A program made the position numbers and the translations under genes. From the NCBI GenBank assembly GCA_029237695.1, contig CM055272.1, positions 18,774,042 through 18,838,041 of the forward strand: a stretch of 64,000 bases of DNA, given 5' to 3'. Each line of letters begins with the position of its first letter. The stretch's first letter is position 1. The stretch comes from Conchocele bisecta (Eukaryota > Mollusca > Bivalvia > Lucinida > Thyasiridae). Of this stretch, positions 48,481 through 60,174 are shown in pieces. Under the pieces are notes generated by a model. That model had not been told where the DNA came from, ran no database searches, and was given only the letters and a program-made list of their open reading frames with translations.

Positions 48481-49608
48481 TAACTACGGGGTACGGGGAC
48501 GTCACATTATACAGGAGAGGTTACTACGTGGTACGGGGACGACACATTATACAGGGGGTAACTACGGGGTACGGGGACGACACAATATACAGGGGAGGTA
48601 ACTACGGGGTACATGGACGCCACAGTACACAGGAGATAACTACGGGGTACTGGTCGACACAGTATATAAGTGAGGTATGTACGGGTTACGTGGACGTCAC
48701 AGTATACATGATGTAACTACGGGGTACTGGGACGACACCGTATACAGGAGGTAACTACGGAGTACGGAGACGACACAGTATACAGGGGAGGTAACTATGG
48801 GGTATGGGGACGTCATATTATACAGGGAATGTAACTACGGGGTACGGGGACGTCACAGTATACAAGGGGTAACTGTAGGGTACGGGGACGACACAGTATA
48901 CAGGGGAGGTAACTACGGGGTACTGGGACATCATAGTATACATGAGGTAACTACGGTGTACGGGGACGTCACAATATACGGGAGTTAACTACGGTGTACG
49001 GGGACGTCACAGTATACATGAGGTAACTACGGCGTACGGGGATTTCATAGCGGGGACGTCACAGTATACATGAGGTAACTACGGTGTACGGGGACGTCAC
49101 AGTATATAGGAGGCTTACTACGTTGTACGGGAACGTCACAGTATACATGAGGTAAATACGGTGTACGGTGACGTCACAGTATACAGTGGAGGTAACTACG
49201 GCTTACGGGGACGACACAGTATACATGAGGTAACTACTGGGTACGCGGACGACACAGTATACAGGAGGTAAAGACGTGGTATGAGGACGACACATTATAC
49301 AGGGGGTAACTACGGGGTACCGGGACGACACAGTATACACGGGAGGTAACTACGGGGGACGGCGACGACACAGTATACAGGGGAGGTAACTACGGGGTAC
49401 AGGGTCGTCACAGCATACAGGCGGTAACTACGGGGTACGGGGACCACACGGTATACAGGGGAGGTAACTACGGGGTACGGGGTCGTCACAGTATACAGGA
49501 GGTAAATACGGGGTACGGGGTAGTCACAGTATACGGGAGGTAACTATGGGGTACGGGGACGTCACGGTATTATACAGGGGGTAACTACGGGGTACGGGGA
49601 AGTCACAG
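48481..49608 (+). repeat. 38-bp minisatellite, right array (about 29 units)
   Basis: Same unit and orientation as 37545-41195, so this continues the array on the other side of the inserted element. It ends after GGGGAAGTCACAGTG near 49610. Confidence 0.95.
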
Positions 49609-50342
49609 TGATTTTAGAACATACACGCCGTGTACGTTATACATACGCTCACCCAAATCAACCAGTGACCAAGGCAAACATTTCGTATCTGATGCACATA
49701 GCGTAGAGGTTAGAGTTATTTGTTTTGTTTAATTAATCAACGTTGAGGGTTGTTGGTTCGAAACCAACACTGTGCTATCTTTTTTTATTGAATTGTGTCC
49801 CTCACTTCACACTCCCAGTTAGATATCTGCCGTCGTTAATACGTTTATTTTATTATCATTATTTAATGTGACTTACAGAAACATATTTTTGTGTTGGTTC
49901 AAAAACTGATACAGACGTAATGTGTGGGGTGTATTTATAGTCAAACATTTCCAGGGGCCGGGTATTAAGAGGCCAAGAACCCCGAGGATGTGTATCTTTC
50001 ACGTCCCCAAGAGTCCCCACCCCGTACTGTCGTGTCTATGAAATACCTACTGGCGACAATTTTGGAATGTGTTGGAATTTTGGAATTTTGGAACATCCCG
50101 ATTTTGTTTCACGTTGTTTGATAGTGAAATATGTATTCAGTTAATGAATTGATAACACCGTAAGCCCTGATCTGACTGCGTGATGTGCATCCTGATATGT
50201 GACGCTGTAAACCCAGTGCCCACGTCACAAGGACCCTTTTGTCAAACTATATCTAAGACAAAATGAATCTACTATCGAAACATTTTACGTTTACAAATAT
50301 GGCATTTGTGGTTTTCAATCGCCTGTTTCACCAACTAAATAG
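49609..50342. other. Gene-free stretch with a tRNA-like segment
   Basis: Apart from 49696-49785, no gene or repeat is recognisable. Confidence 0.4.
49696..49785 (+). repeat. tRNA-derived segment (SINE head or tRNA relic)
   Basis: TAGCGTAGAGGTTAGAG resembles a pol III A box. TTGGTTCGAAACCAA is a perfect T-arm with the B box GGTTCGAAACC. GATGCACA at the start can pair partly with TGTGCTATC at the end. The anticodon arm region is AT-rich and not convincing, so this is more likely a SINE head or relic than a working tRNA. Confidence 0.45.
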
Positions 50343-50640
50343 AGAATAGTAGGTTAGTGCCGTGAATGGGAAAAATATATGGCAAGGCTTAGGAAACGGG
50401 ATGGCGAGGCTCTGCCGAGCACATCCCGTTTCCGTGCCGCGCCAGATATTTTTCCCATTCACGGCACTAACCTACTATTCTATTTATCCCGTCAATACCT
50501 ACAAATGCCTTTAAATTCAATAAAATAACCCCAATAACGCACATATTCATACGCAGTGATTATGTCGTATTGACAGGATATCTTAAACGTTTCACAGCAA
50601 CGTGTTTCTCGGCACTACCGCACTGTGTTGACGGGATAAT
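50343..50640 (+). mobile_element. Hairpin MITE, copy 1
   Basis: AGAATAGTAGGTTAGTGCCG (50343) pairs with CGGCACTAACCTACTATTCT (about 50463-50482). The flank to 50640 ends GTTGACGGGATAA. Copy 2 (52344-52632) is the reverse complement. Confidence 0.7.
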
Positions 50641-51225
50641 TTACATTATCTCCCAAGCTATCGGGAGCAATCATTTTCAAGCTCTCAATTGCTCTAGATA
50701 AGGTACCAGTCCACCAAAATTTTAGACTTTTTTAGCAATTCTTGGCCGAGCGAACACTTCAGCAAGTTTTTTTCTCAGATATCCTCTTCATATATTCACT
50801 GAGGCTGTTTGCTGTATACACCTGTTATATTATATGTCAAGAAACGTCAGGTTGGCATACAGCTAAGAGCATTTATAGTGTGTAAAAGTTAGCATGTGGT
50901 GGTCAATTTCTACACTTATTCCGTCATGGCCACTGGACTAAAGGCGCCAAAAAGCCACGTGACATGCAGAATTTGTACTAACAAATAATGTGTGAAACAA
51001 TTCTACATGTATACCTGCCCACACTGATCATAGTCTGTACTGGTACCGAGTGTTTTGTTTTCGAGCTACACACCTCTGTTTCAGCAAACAGCAAACACAC
51101 ATTTCGAGCGGAAGATCCGTACAAGTGGAATCTGAATATGCTCACTGAATGGACCAGATCACAGTTTAGCACATACTTTTACAAATACTTGCTTTTGTCA
51201 GCTGAAAATAGCATAGGACGCTGAG

Positions 51226-51616
51226 TTTGTTTGTTTGTTTGTTTGTGTATTAGTGTTTAACGGCCTATCAACAGCTAAGGTCATGTAAGGCCTGGCAAGC
51301 GGGTTCGATCCCATTTTAACCTGCTGCATTGGTGGAAAATCCCAAAATCAAAACGGAATATTTACATCAAGAACAAATATATTCAGCCCTGAAATTAGAA
51401 TAACCAGCCATACCACACCAAAGTCACTTGACCCCTTCCCTAAAATAGGATTACGAATATCGTAATACTCACATAAGGGGTATAACCAGATTCAACTGTC
51501 ACATACAAAATGCCAAAGACGTATGTGAGGTCCAAACCAGGTCTCCAGTCGGGATTCCGGTAAGGATGAACCCCGATCGTTAAATTACCCATCGCGTGCT
51601 CCCACCTGCCACCCAC
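51226..51616 (-). mobile_element. SINE with 12-bp target duplication
   Basis: A perfect TAGGACGCTGAG repeat at 51214-51225 and 51617-51628 bounds the copy. On the minus strand it starts GTGGGTGGCAGGTGGGAGCA and ends in a CAAA tail (GTTT repeats at 51226-51244). Near 51302 the plus strand reads GGGTTCGATCCC. This is the cleanest copy of the family in the window. Confidence 0.8.
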
Positions 51617-51628
51617 TAGGACGCTGAG

Positions 51629-52343
51629 TATTTAATTTTAAGTCACATTCAATCACCACAGACAGGCAGTTTTGGAATATTCAGTAAAAAGCACATAGGA
51701 AAACTACGAAACTAATCCTTTTTCAAGTGGACTGGTACCTAAGGCGTCGATTCGGCTAGCTAAAATGGCTGCAAACCGCTACGTCCCTAAAACGCTATAA
51801 TATACATAGTCTGCTGACCCCGTGATGTAACTTGGTACCCTTGCCAATTTATCGGAAACCAACAGTATAATTGCCTATTTAAATGGCATCTGAATATAGT
51901 TCTCTTGTGGGTTTTCGATGTAATGAGAAAAAAATTGCTGGTTGCTAAAATATGTCCATCGGACGTGAGGTGACCAGTGTTGAGACATTCAATTATGCGA
52001 CCTGAACTATGGCTCTGACTGGAGAAATGAGACTGATGGCATGTGCTGGCTGATCACGGACTTCACTCAGAGCTCCAGGTAAGCTGCGTATCGACGCATT
52101 TTACGCACTTATTTTATCCTAACTTTGCACTTATGAACATTTTAGTCGTACGAAGTTTAGTGAAACGGACCCCAGATCGCCATCGACCAGACATACTACT
52201 AGTAGTAGTTGCTCAAAACTATGTAAATTGCCCAAATCCAGCGAAATCCACCCAAGTCTACCCAAAATCCACCAAAATACCCATATGACACCACCATACT
52301 GACCATCTGTTCAAACACCTGCGATACTATACACTAAAACACC
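51629..52343. other. Gene-free spacer
   Basis: A short repeat (CAAATCCAGCGAAATCCACC and CCAAAATCCACCAAAATACC) lies near 52234-52285. Nothing else is recognised. Confidence 0.4.
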
Positions 52344-52632
52344 CATTTATCCTGTCAACACAGTGCGTACGTGCCGTGAAACATTTTTGATATCCTGTCA
52401 ATACGACCTAATCACTGCGTATGAATATGTGCGGTGGCTGGGATTATTTTTTTGCATTTTAAAGCCATTAAGGTGTTGACGGGATAAATAGAATAGTAGG
52501 TTAGTACCGTGAATGGGAAAAATATCTGGCGCGGCTCGGAAACGGGATGTGCTCGGCAGAGCCTCGCCCATCCCGTTTCCTAAGCCTTGCCGGATATTTT
52601 TTCCCATTCACGGCACTAACCTACTATTCTCT
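52344..52632 (-). mobile_element. Hairpin MITE, copy 2 (inverted)
   Basis: Reverse complement of 50343-50640, with AGAATAGTAGGTTAGTACCG at 52490 and CGGCACTAACCTACTATTCT near 52611. A further half copy lies at about 52755-52806. Confidence 0.7.
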
Positions 52633-52656
52633 ATCTATTTTCCTTATTTCTGAACC

Positions 52657-52731
52657 GAAGTATATGTTGTGACCACTCATTTGAACCGTCTCGGCGAGAC
52701 GGTTCAAATGAGTGGTCACAACATATACTTC
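52657..52731. repeat. Perfect 75-bp palindrome (37-bp arms, 1-base centre)
   Basis: GAAGTATATGTTGTGACCAC... reads to ...GTGGTCACAACATATACTTC with no mismatch around a single G at 52694. A related half (GGTTCAAATGAGTGGTCA) occurs near 41705. Confidence 0.95.
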
Positions 52732-53227
52732 TGATGAGAAATAAAGAAATTCTTGAGCCTTGCCGGATATTTTTTCCCATTCACGGCACTAACCTACTAT
52801 TCTCTATATTCAAATACACCGCATCTCCCTTAGCGAACAACTATCTGTGTAACCAATGACACGTTTCTATGAAGTTCATTGTACATGTATGCCATTAATC
52901 CCTGCGATGAACGGATATTGACAGTGCCGGTAATAGCCCCCGCATTTCATGCCATTCATCTGTGTTGGGTAATTGTGTTATTCCGTGTTTCGCATTTCAA
53001 AAACAGCGAATCGGATTCGCAACATTAATAAGCCTTGGCATTGAGACTTTGGGGCGAAATTCCGAGATCACGACAGGCCGTGTTTTTGTTGTACCATTTC
53101 GCTGTGCGATAAATCCACTTTATGTTTCCGACGAGTTGCTTTGCAAGTCCCAACGCGAAAACATGAAGTGCTTCTATGGTGTTCGGTTAAAGTTGGGGTC
53201 CCATATAGTGGGCATAAACTGTTAAAA

Positions 53228-53390
53228 TTAAACAAGTGTATAATTGTATAACTATTCCACCAGTTTTAAAAATTACGAGTGCCCGCTATTCAGATATAAT
53301 CATTTAGTAATCTTTATTTTACTGATGGTGACTCGTGGTGGTATCGGTCTATTTTTATATGCAAATGAGGCAGGACATTTTAAACATATC
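53228..53390 (+). mobile_element. Fragment of the 518-bp TIR element
   Basis: CTATTCCACCAGTTTTAAAA, ATTACGAGTGCCCGCTA and TATATGCAAATGAGGCA in family order; truncated. Confidence 0.5.
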
Positions 53391-53970
53391 CAACTTTCGC
53401 GGCCATCGTACCTGGACAAAATCCATAGTGACCACATGGTCAATTTCAGCTGACCAATATGTGATGGTCAGTCGGCAATTTCCGTGATATCGGCTTTTTC
53501 CGTAATCTCTCGGAAATCTACAGTTGTCACGTGATGTACGCAATTTTATCGATATGTAAATCGATAATCCATGTACATGTAATGTGGCCATTCCTGCTTG
53601 CTTGCTTGCTTACGTTTAACGGCCGCACTGTCTCTATGGACTTGCACGCCGTCCGCAAAAGGTGGAATAAAAACTTGGGCCGAATGGGAATTTTGAATTT
53701 TTGAAATTGTGCAATCTGGGTAGAACCAGTTCGCGGGCTTAGGGCCCCAGAGACAAATGTGCGAATTGGATTACTGCTGGCGGCCACCAATTTGGTGACC
53801 TAATTTCGCGCAGTAATCCGGAGCACAGCCGCCGTATGAGATGATTGCTGCTTGCAATCTGCCGCCTAGAACACCGCTGTTATGGGCGGTCGTTCCATGG
53901 TAATTCTGGCCCCGAGATCTATGTCGCCCTTCTTCTGTCCAGGTTTACGCATCACAGACGTGAATTCTGC

Positions 53971-54825
53971 CTATGCGTCGGGGTGGTGTTTCCTCGTGTA
54001 GTTGATGTTTCGTCGGACTCCTCTGACATTCTTGTAGGTGATGTGGTGCTCGTAGACGCGCTCTCCCTGTAGATTTCCGTCACGGAATGAGCAGGTCAGA
54101 TATCCCTTGTGGTGATATCCGTTGACATCCGTGGCGGTTGTTGGATGTACGACGGCACGTACCGCCGGCGCGTTTCCGAAGATGAAGTGTTGTTTTCTGG
54201 CAGGAGATGGTGGCAGCTCAATTTTCGCGATCTCGGGTCCGTTGTAGTCCTGGCCGTATGCGAATCTGTCGTTGGATGCGAGTGTTGTTGTAGTGGCTGG
54301 TGTTCGTCGCGGCGGCTGTGGGACGACGGGTGACGTATCGTGCCACTCGTCGTCGCTGTCCGAGTCCGGTTGCATTTCCCGGGACGAGTTTAGCTCGTCC
54401 GGGATTATGCTGGCGCTCCCCGAGGGGCTCGCCTCCGGACTCTGTTCCTCCCGTCGTGGAGGAGTGGTCGGTGTGGTCGGCGTGGTCGGCGTGGTCGTCG
54501 TGGTCGGCGTCGGTGGCATCATGGGTGCTGGCTCGACGGTGGTGTGTAGTGTCGTCGAGGGGCCCTGAGAAGGGCCGTTACCGGATGAGCGTGACTCCCC
54601 TAGGGGAGCCTTCTCAATCCCAGTTACCTTCCTCGAGCGACGAGATCGTTTGGGTTTCTTCACCACAGCAGTTATGGTAGGCTGCTGTGGTTTCAAACTC
54701 CAATTGACCTCTAGGGTAAATGTTTTATGTCCATTGTGTATGCGATACAACGGCTTCGCATTTAACCCCTCCGGCATCAGTGGCTTCAAAACTGCGAACA
54801 CGGCGTCAAGAGTGCTAATTAGCTA
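53971..54825 (-). CDS. Uncharacterised Pro/Thr-rich ORF, about 280 residues
   Basis: The minus-strand frame is open from just after a TAG near 54826 to the stop at 53971. The first in-frame ATG is near 54777; the region may instead be an exon or part of a larger ORF. The N-terminus (GLNAKPLYRIHNGHKTFTLE) looks globular. A basic stretch KKPKRSRRSRK could be a nuclear signal. A long P/T/S tract (PTPTTTTTPTTP...) follows, then acidic DSDSDDE, and a C-terminal part with AVVHPTTATDVNGYHHKGYL. GC is higher than in neighbours. It could be an ORF1/Gag-like mobile-element protein or an exon. No family is recognised. Confidence 0.5.
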
Positions 54826-55249
54826 CATCCTGACAGCTCGGTGTTCAAACAAGAAGTGAATGAAAATGAATGCCTATGGTGGCCATTCCACCATTGACCA
54901 CTGTGATATTCTAATTAACGTGTCAGGCTAACATGTATCTCGATTCCCGAACATTTTTATTTTATTGAAAATGACATTTATGACCACGTGAAAATGATTT
55001 CCAAAGTTAAATGGGAATGTATATGCGAAAATGAGTTTGAAATTACTAAATAATTATTTCATAAATTAGATGATGTCCAATGTAGACGAAAATTTCAGCG
55101 CAAATGCGGAATTTAATTTCGCATTTGTAATGCAATTGTTGTGAACATTAGGCAAACATGTATCCAATATGTATGATGATGTTGGAATTGAACAGTTTAT
55201 ATCATTATCATGTTCGGGGAGTGTGTTACATGATTAGGAGCTATGCTGG

Positions 55250-55324
55250 TTAAAACAAATGTTCTGGTTCCCATGTAGAATCGCTGACGTGGTACCCTTC
55301 CCACTTCACCAAGTACTCGTGCGC
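55250..55324 (-). CDS. Chromodomain gene, downstream exon
   Basis: The acceptor CTCTCCTGTCCTTTCAG ends at 55325. The exon opens in phase 0 with AHEYLVKWEGYHVSDSTWEPEHLF and stops at 55250-55252. EYLVKWEGY and STWEP are the central and C-terminal hallmarks of a chromodomain, whose aromatic cage (Tyr at the start, Trp here) reads methyl-lysine on histone tails. The usual C-terminal helix is missing. Either the protein ends here or a weak donor near the end leads to a further exon. The 5' exon is 57785-58037. Confidence 0.75.
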   Translation of the reverse strand, partial: AHEYLVKWEGYHVSDSTWEPEHLF

Positions 55325-55779
55325 CTGAAAGGACAGGAGAGCATATGATATTTAAACTTGTTTTCATATGTTTTTAATACAACAGCTATTCACAGTTATC
55401 ATCATTATGAACCAGAGGTACACTAAGAACAATTGAATTAATTCACGCAATATATATCTGTTGCAACCGGTGTAAACAATGATCAGACTGCGCGGATGAA
55501 CAGGCTTAACTGGGTGGCTAACTTTTCTAACTTAGTATTTCTGAACGGTTTCTATCCTGGCTGTTCAAACATGATAGTTAAACTATGTTTGCAGAAAATA
55601 ATTATACCCTGTTTGTACAAATAAAGTTCAAGGAAGTTTTGTTTGCAGTAAATAATCGTTTACATCCGCACATTCTGAACGGGGTCTACGCTGGTTGTAC
55701 AAATATAATTCAATAAGGTTTAGTTTAGTTTGCAGTAAATAATTCGTGTATGTAAAAAGGGAATTGCGTTAATTATACA

Positions 55780-55998
55780 GTGGAACCTCTTTAAACCGGA
55801 CACCAAGAAAACACATGTGATCTCATTTTTATTAAGTTTCTTGGTCATTTATCTCAGGTGATAATGTATGTTAATGATCGCATAGCACATAACTATGGCT
55901 CAGCATGATCAAATATTACATGATTTCAGTGAAACCTCTCTAAGCCGGACACATTGGGGACCTCCCAGGGGGTCCGGTTTAAAGAGGTTTCACTGTAG
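55780..55998. mobile_element. CAGTG-TIR MITE without SINE (empty-site copy)
   Basis: It starts CAGTGGAACCTCTTTAAACC and ends with a 68-bp hairpin CAGTGAAACCTCTCTAAGCC to TTTAAAGAGGTTTCACTG. Inverted, it aligns with 45-145 plus 545-570 and shows no SINE at the same site. It lies inside the large intron of the chromodomain gene, or just beyond its second exon depending on gene end. Confidence 0.65.
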
Positions 55999-56802
55999 AT
56001 TTATATGCGGGCAATTTCATAATATGTGGTGGTGACTGGAACAAATGTAGTTCCAGATCAGCGTATAAAGATGAAATTATATTAAGTATTGCAAGTTGCA
56101 ATTGTGTCAAATGAGACAAAGTCTATGCTGAAATAACAAATCAGTAGAATATGTTTGCCGTACTGCAAATTTAAGAGAAACACAATTTTGTAATTGTTAT
56201 CAAAATAGCTATCAACTGATAGACACTTTATACCAACAATAAAACTGTGCGTATTTTTTATATACATGTATATACTGGAGAAACGGGACTTCTAACAAGC
56301 GTTATTAGACTACAGGATCGTGCTATTTGATCAGGATCTACAATGGTCACATATACCATTTATTAAGCCCCATTTTCCCAGTAACATGACACATAAGTAT
56401 ACCAAGCAAGTCAATTTGGCTTCCAAAAGTTGTAAGTTCCATTTTGTTTACCAGTGTCCAACATAGCCAGTCAAAACAACAAGTAGCGCATGCACATGAA
56501 AACCAACATGGTTGGCATGTTGACGTCCTCACCCATCAGTTAACTAATACTGGTCTGTGTTTGAAATGTTTCAATTTCATCAACATATATATGGATAAAT
56601 AACTAACAACATCGATGGTATCCCAAGGATTTTAATTTTAACGTTGAAATAAAACATTATTAGGTAAACATATTTTATGTGGAATTTGCAAACAGGGCAC
56701 GTTTTCTCGTGCACCTGTCCCCATTTGGAGAAGTGTAATATTGATTTTTTTAGCTGACAATATACAAGGCTGTACACAGGCCAAAAATTGGACGCTGATT
56801 TA

Positions 56803-57072
56803 CCTCAAGATAAACTGGATTAGATGTTGTCGTCTGCTGGAAATGTTTTATTTTCCATATTTCTCGACAAAAAACTGGTTTTGACAGCACATGAGAATCG
56901 TCTCCAGTGGAGACGATTCTCATGTGCTGTCAAAACCAGGTTTTTGTTAAGAATTAAAAGCAAAAATGAAAATAAAACATTTCCAGCAGACGACAACATT
57001 TAATTCAGCGTAGTAAGGGTTAAGTCGATTGCGCATGAATATCAGTAAAAACTAATCCAGTTTATCTTGAGG
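56803..57072. repeat. Nested palindromes in the chromodomain intron
   Basis: Outer arms CTCAAGATAAACTGGATTA (56803) and TAATCCAGTTTATCTTGAG (57072) enclose ATGTTGTCGTCTGCTGGAAA with its complement near 56982-57001. The innermost is a near-perfect palindrome centred at about 56914 (AGAATCGTCTCCAGTGGAGA). It looks like a foldback MITE with a 50-bp insertion on the right side. Confidence 0.75.
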
Positions 57073-57784
57073 TTTATCTTGAGGTATAACATTTAAAATA
57101 TACAAATATTATTTAAAGGAGTACCGATATGATATATTTAAATCCCGTTAATATTGCCCTGAATTTAACGTCATAAAACAATATAGCATAGTCGACCAAC
57201 ATTTATAACGTAGACAAAAAAAGTAAATTATGATTACCATGTTACCGATAATTATTTATAGCTGTATACTGAACACAGAATAACAAGTGAAAATTATATA
57301 AATTATATAAATTACTTCTAGCTGCAATATTGACAATTACATAATTGTAAAAAATATTTTATTATGCTCCATAAAATCAATGAGCTGTAATAAATCAACA
57401 AAAAATGTATGCTGTTTTGTAATCACTGTAATGAACATGAACACGAGTCTGATCAGGGTTTGCACTGTTCGCTGTGAAGTCTTGACTACTTACACAGCCG
57501 CGAGTGGGGCGGTAGCAGAATCCTGGGACAAATTATACAATACTGTGTCCCAGTACAATCTGATCAGGGTTTGTACTGTACGTTATTTAGTCTGTACTGG
57601 GACTCAATATTCTATGATTTGTCACAGTCTGTACTACTAGTGTACAGATTAAAGTATGATCAGACCGGATGAATGTCAACCACAAAGTATTTGGACTAGC
57701 ACAATATTTACAATGAGTAAGAAACGCAATCAATTGGCGTATATTCATAGCAAAAAAGGGAAGAAATAACAATATTATACTTAC

Positions 57785-58037
57785 ATTCCCGTGCTTTTCT
57801 TTTCGTCTGTAAATTAGTCGTTCAACGTTGTAGGTGTCCTCAAGAATTACTGGCTTGCTTAAAGTGGACGTCTTATTTTGCCGAGGCAAAACATAATCTC
57901 CTTCATTTAGAATGTTGTAGCTAACATTAGAACGTGGTCTGAGAGATGAAGCCATGCCTGCTACCATAGATCGTATGTCTGTATGAAGATACAGACGTAT
58001 GAAGAATTGTCTTTTAATTGAGTAGTCTTGTCGGCAT
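57785..58037 (-). CDS. Chromodomain gene, upstream exon
   Basis: The exon lies between a strong acceptor (TTTGTGTTTTTTTAG ending at 58038) and a consensus donor (AAT|GTAAGT after 57785). The frame carries TYNVERLIYRRKEKHGN at the end, which is the N-terminal half of a chromodomain. It joins in phase 0 to AHEYLVKWEGY at 55324. The intron is about 2.46 kb. If translation starts at the ATG at 57967, the product is about 85 residues with a single chromodomain at its C-terminus. If the acceptor is used, an unseen 5' exon exists upstream. The residues before the domain (DIRSMVAGMASSLRPRSNVS) are unlike any domain I know. Spliced structure and intact frame argue for a live host gene, not a retroelement chromo-integrase. 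Confidence 0.7.
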
Positions 58038-58051
58038 CTAAAAAAACACAA

Positions 58052-58837
58052 ATCGCAGTTTGCACGGCAGCTACTAATTAACTGCTTTTAATTGGCAACC
58101 ATGACGTTAGTTTCGGATTAACTGTGTAATTTGTTAGATAATCAGCAGTGTTTAAAATGAGCGATTAATATTTCGGTGACAAACACACTCGTCTCTAATT
58201 ATTAGCTTCAAAGTACGTGAAAATCAAAGTCTAATTTGGTTACTTTGTTCACAAATATTTTTACCGACAACACGGTCATGCCTTGGGTAACATACAATCG
58301 TCCCACCGCCGCTAAGCAGGTGCCCGTTTCAACGAATATCACGGAAATTGCCGAAGATTTCCGTGATACGTTAACTGGAAAATGAAAACAGATGGTGTCA
58401 TTTTTATTATCTAAAAAGGACCAACATATTATTAACTTAGAAACATAATTTTTATATCAATAGATAGAAAAATGAATGAGCTAATTGAAAATACCTGTGC
58501 ATTTTTTGTCACTATTCTTATAAAAAGAGATTTTGCAATTTTCCCAACGAAAATCGGGAAGAAAAATCACAATTTGCTATATAAATCATATAAAAACTAC
58601 CAACTATTTTTAAAGCTAAAAAGGACCAAAATATTTTTATTTTAAAAACACGATCGAAACATCATCATAAAGTACAATAATTGAAGTTTAAAATTTGACT
58701 TGTGCATTTTTAATCGGTTGTGCAGTTTAAAAGTTACGTAAGAAATGGTAATGGTCTCGTATATAATTACATATAAAACTCGCCGCTACTAATGCAGACT
58801 TTCTACAGGTAAGGTGGCCGCGAAAGTTGGATATGAT
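58052..58837. other. Gene-free stretch
   Basis: AT-rich with two short similar blocks (AAAAAGGACCAA(C/A)ATAT near 58415 and 58619). No upstream exon of the chromodomain gene is recognisable here. Confidence 0.4.
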
Positions 58838-59165
58838 TATTTATACCAATTCATTGCGTCACCTGAAAAAAAAATGTATCGACAGATTATAAAGTATGAT
58901 CATTGCACATCAAAACATAAATACAGAGAATAAATAGCAATTTCCGTTAACATTTTACGGAAACAGGGTTGTCGCTCCTAATATCCTAATATCAGTGTGA
59001 CAATTCACGTTTGATATATAAAGTATAATAATGCCAATTAATACGTCGGATATCGGTGAATTAATGATTATTTTGCCAGAAAGATATCATATCTAAATAA
59101 TGCAGGAAAAATATGCTTCCCTTAAAGATAACCTGGCATGGGAGACCCCATATTGAATGTCATCG
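58838..59165 (+). mobile_element. Partial copy of the 518-bp TIR element
   Basis: It shares GCGTCACCTGAAAAAA, TATAAAGTATGATCATTGCA and ATTATTTTGCCAGA with 8529-9046. The 5' half is missing. Confidence 0.55.
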
Positions 59166-59183
59166 TCATATCACATTATTTAA

Positions 59184-59272
59184 AGGTACATGCCTGTAGT
59201 GACACAATTATACACTTATTTAATTCCTATAAATAACATGTTGTGACTACTGAGTGAGCATGTACCTTTAAC
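59184..59272. mobile_element. Internally deleted TIR element (89 bp)
   Basis: AAAGGTACATGCCTG to GAGCATGTACCTTT. Only the termini of the 518-bp family remain. Confidence 0.6.
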
Positions 59273-59637
59273 GAGGGTGACACAGTTGGCCAAGACCAGT
59301 CTACCCTGTGGCCCTCACTACATTATTACAATACAACATAGTAGTTAGGTGGCATAGTGAAATTACCGTTACCTGACTGATAAAAGCACCATATTTGGCA
59401 AAAGGCTCCCTTAGGGCCTATTAATTAATGTTAGCCTAGGAGCCCTCCAGAGATTTTAATGTAAAGCACCAAAATCCAAGATGGCCGCCATATATAATAA
59501 TAATCATAATCATAAAGTTTGTTTGCGCCGAATATCCACCCGACTGTGCGCTCAATGTACTTATGCCCCAATAACGGAATGTCAGTGGGGCAGTATGTTT
59601 TGTACCTGTCTGTCTGTGCTTGCGTGCGTCCGTGTGT

Positions 59638-59663
59638 GTGTCCGTCCGTCCGTCCGTCCGTCA
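59638..59663. repeat. (GTCC)n microsatellite
   Basis: Six or so GTCC units just inside the left TIR of the second transposon; they generate a spurious ORF on each strand. Confidence 0.9.
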
Positions 59664-60174
59664 CACGTTTGGTTCACCTTGTTTGAAAAGTATTTTTCAG
59701 AGCGACTGCACAGCCACAGCCACCAAACTTGCACAACATACTTGCCTAGTGGTGTGCTACAAAACAAATATGTAGTATGTGACCTTGATTTTACCGTGAC
59801 CTACTTTTTCCACGTTATTGACTTAACCGTTTTTCGAGAAAAAACTGCCAATGGGGGCATTGCTGTGTCTTACAGACACAATTTTGAAGATCACATTAAA
59901 GATGTCCAAGGCAGTCACTTATTACAACATCTACAGTAATTTAAATGATACAGACTACTCATTTTTCAAGCAAGTAACTGCTGTAATGCTTTATTAATAG
60001 GTATCTGGGTAGTTCTACTTGCACCTTAATATTTTACACCACCGAGGCTAGACCATTGCATGGTGTTGAGTTGGAATGCAATGTGTTTATAACAACAGCC
60101 ATAGTTCTTACATTATTATATGTGACATTATTATGTGATGTCTCTTGCAGGAACACACAGTTTACAATGTTCTA

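Noticed and set aside
49696..49785. A functional tRNA gene
   Set aside because: The T-arm is perfect but the D and anticodon arms do not fold convincingly, and the acceptor stem has mismatches.
55250..58037. Chromodomain exons as part of a retroelement chromo-integrase
   Set aside because: No integrase lies nearby in frame, and the domain is split by a canonical intron.
59431..59939. ORFs with TDGRTDGRT-like repeats on both strands
   Set aside because: They come from the GTCC/GTGT microsatellite inside a transposon terminus.
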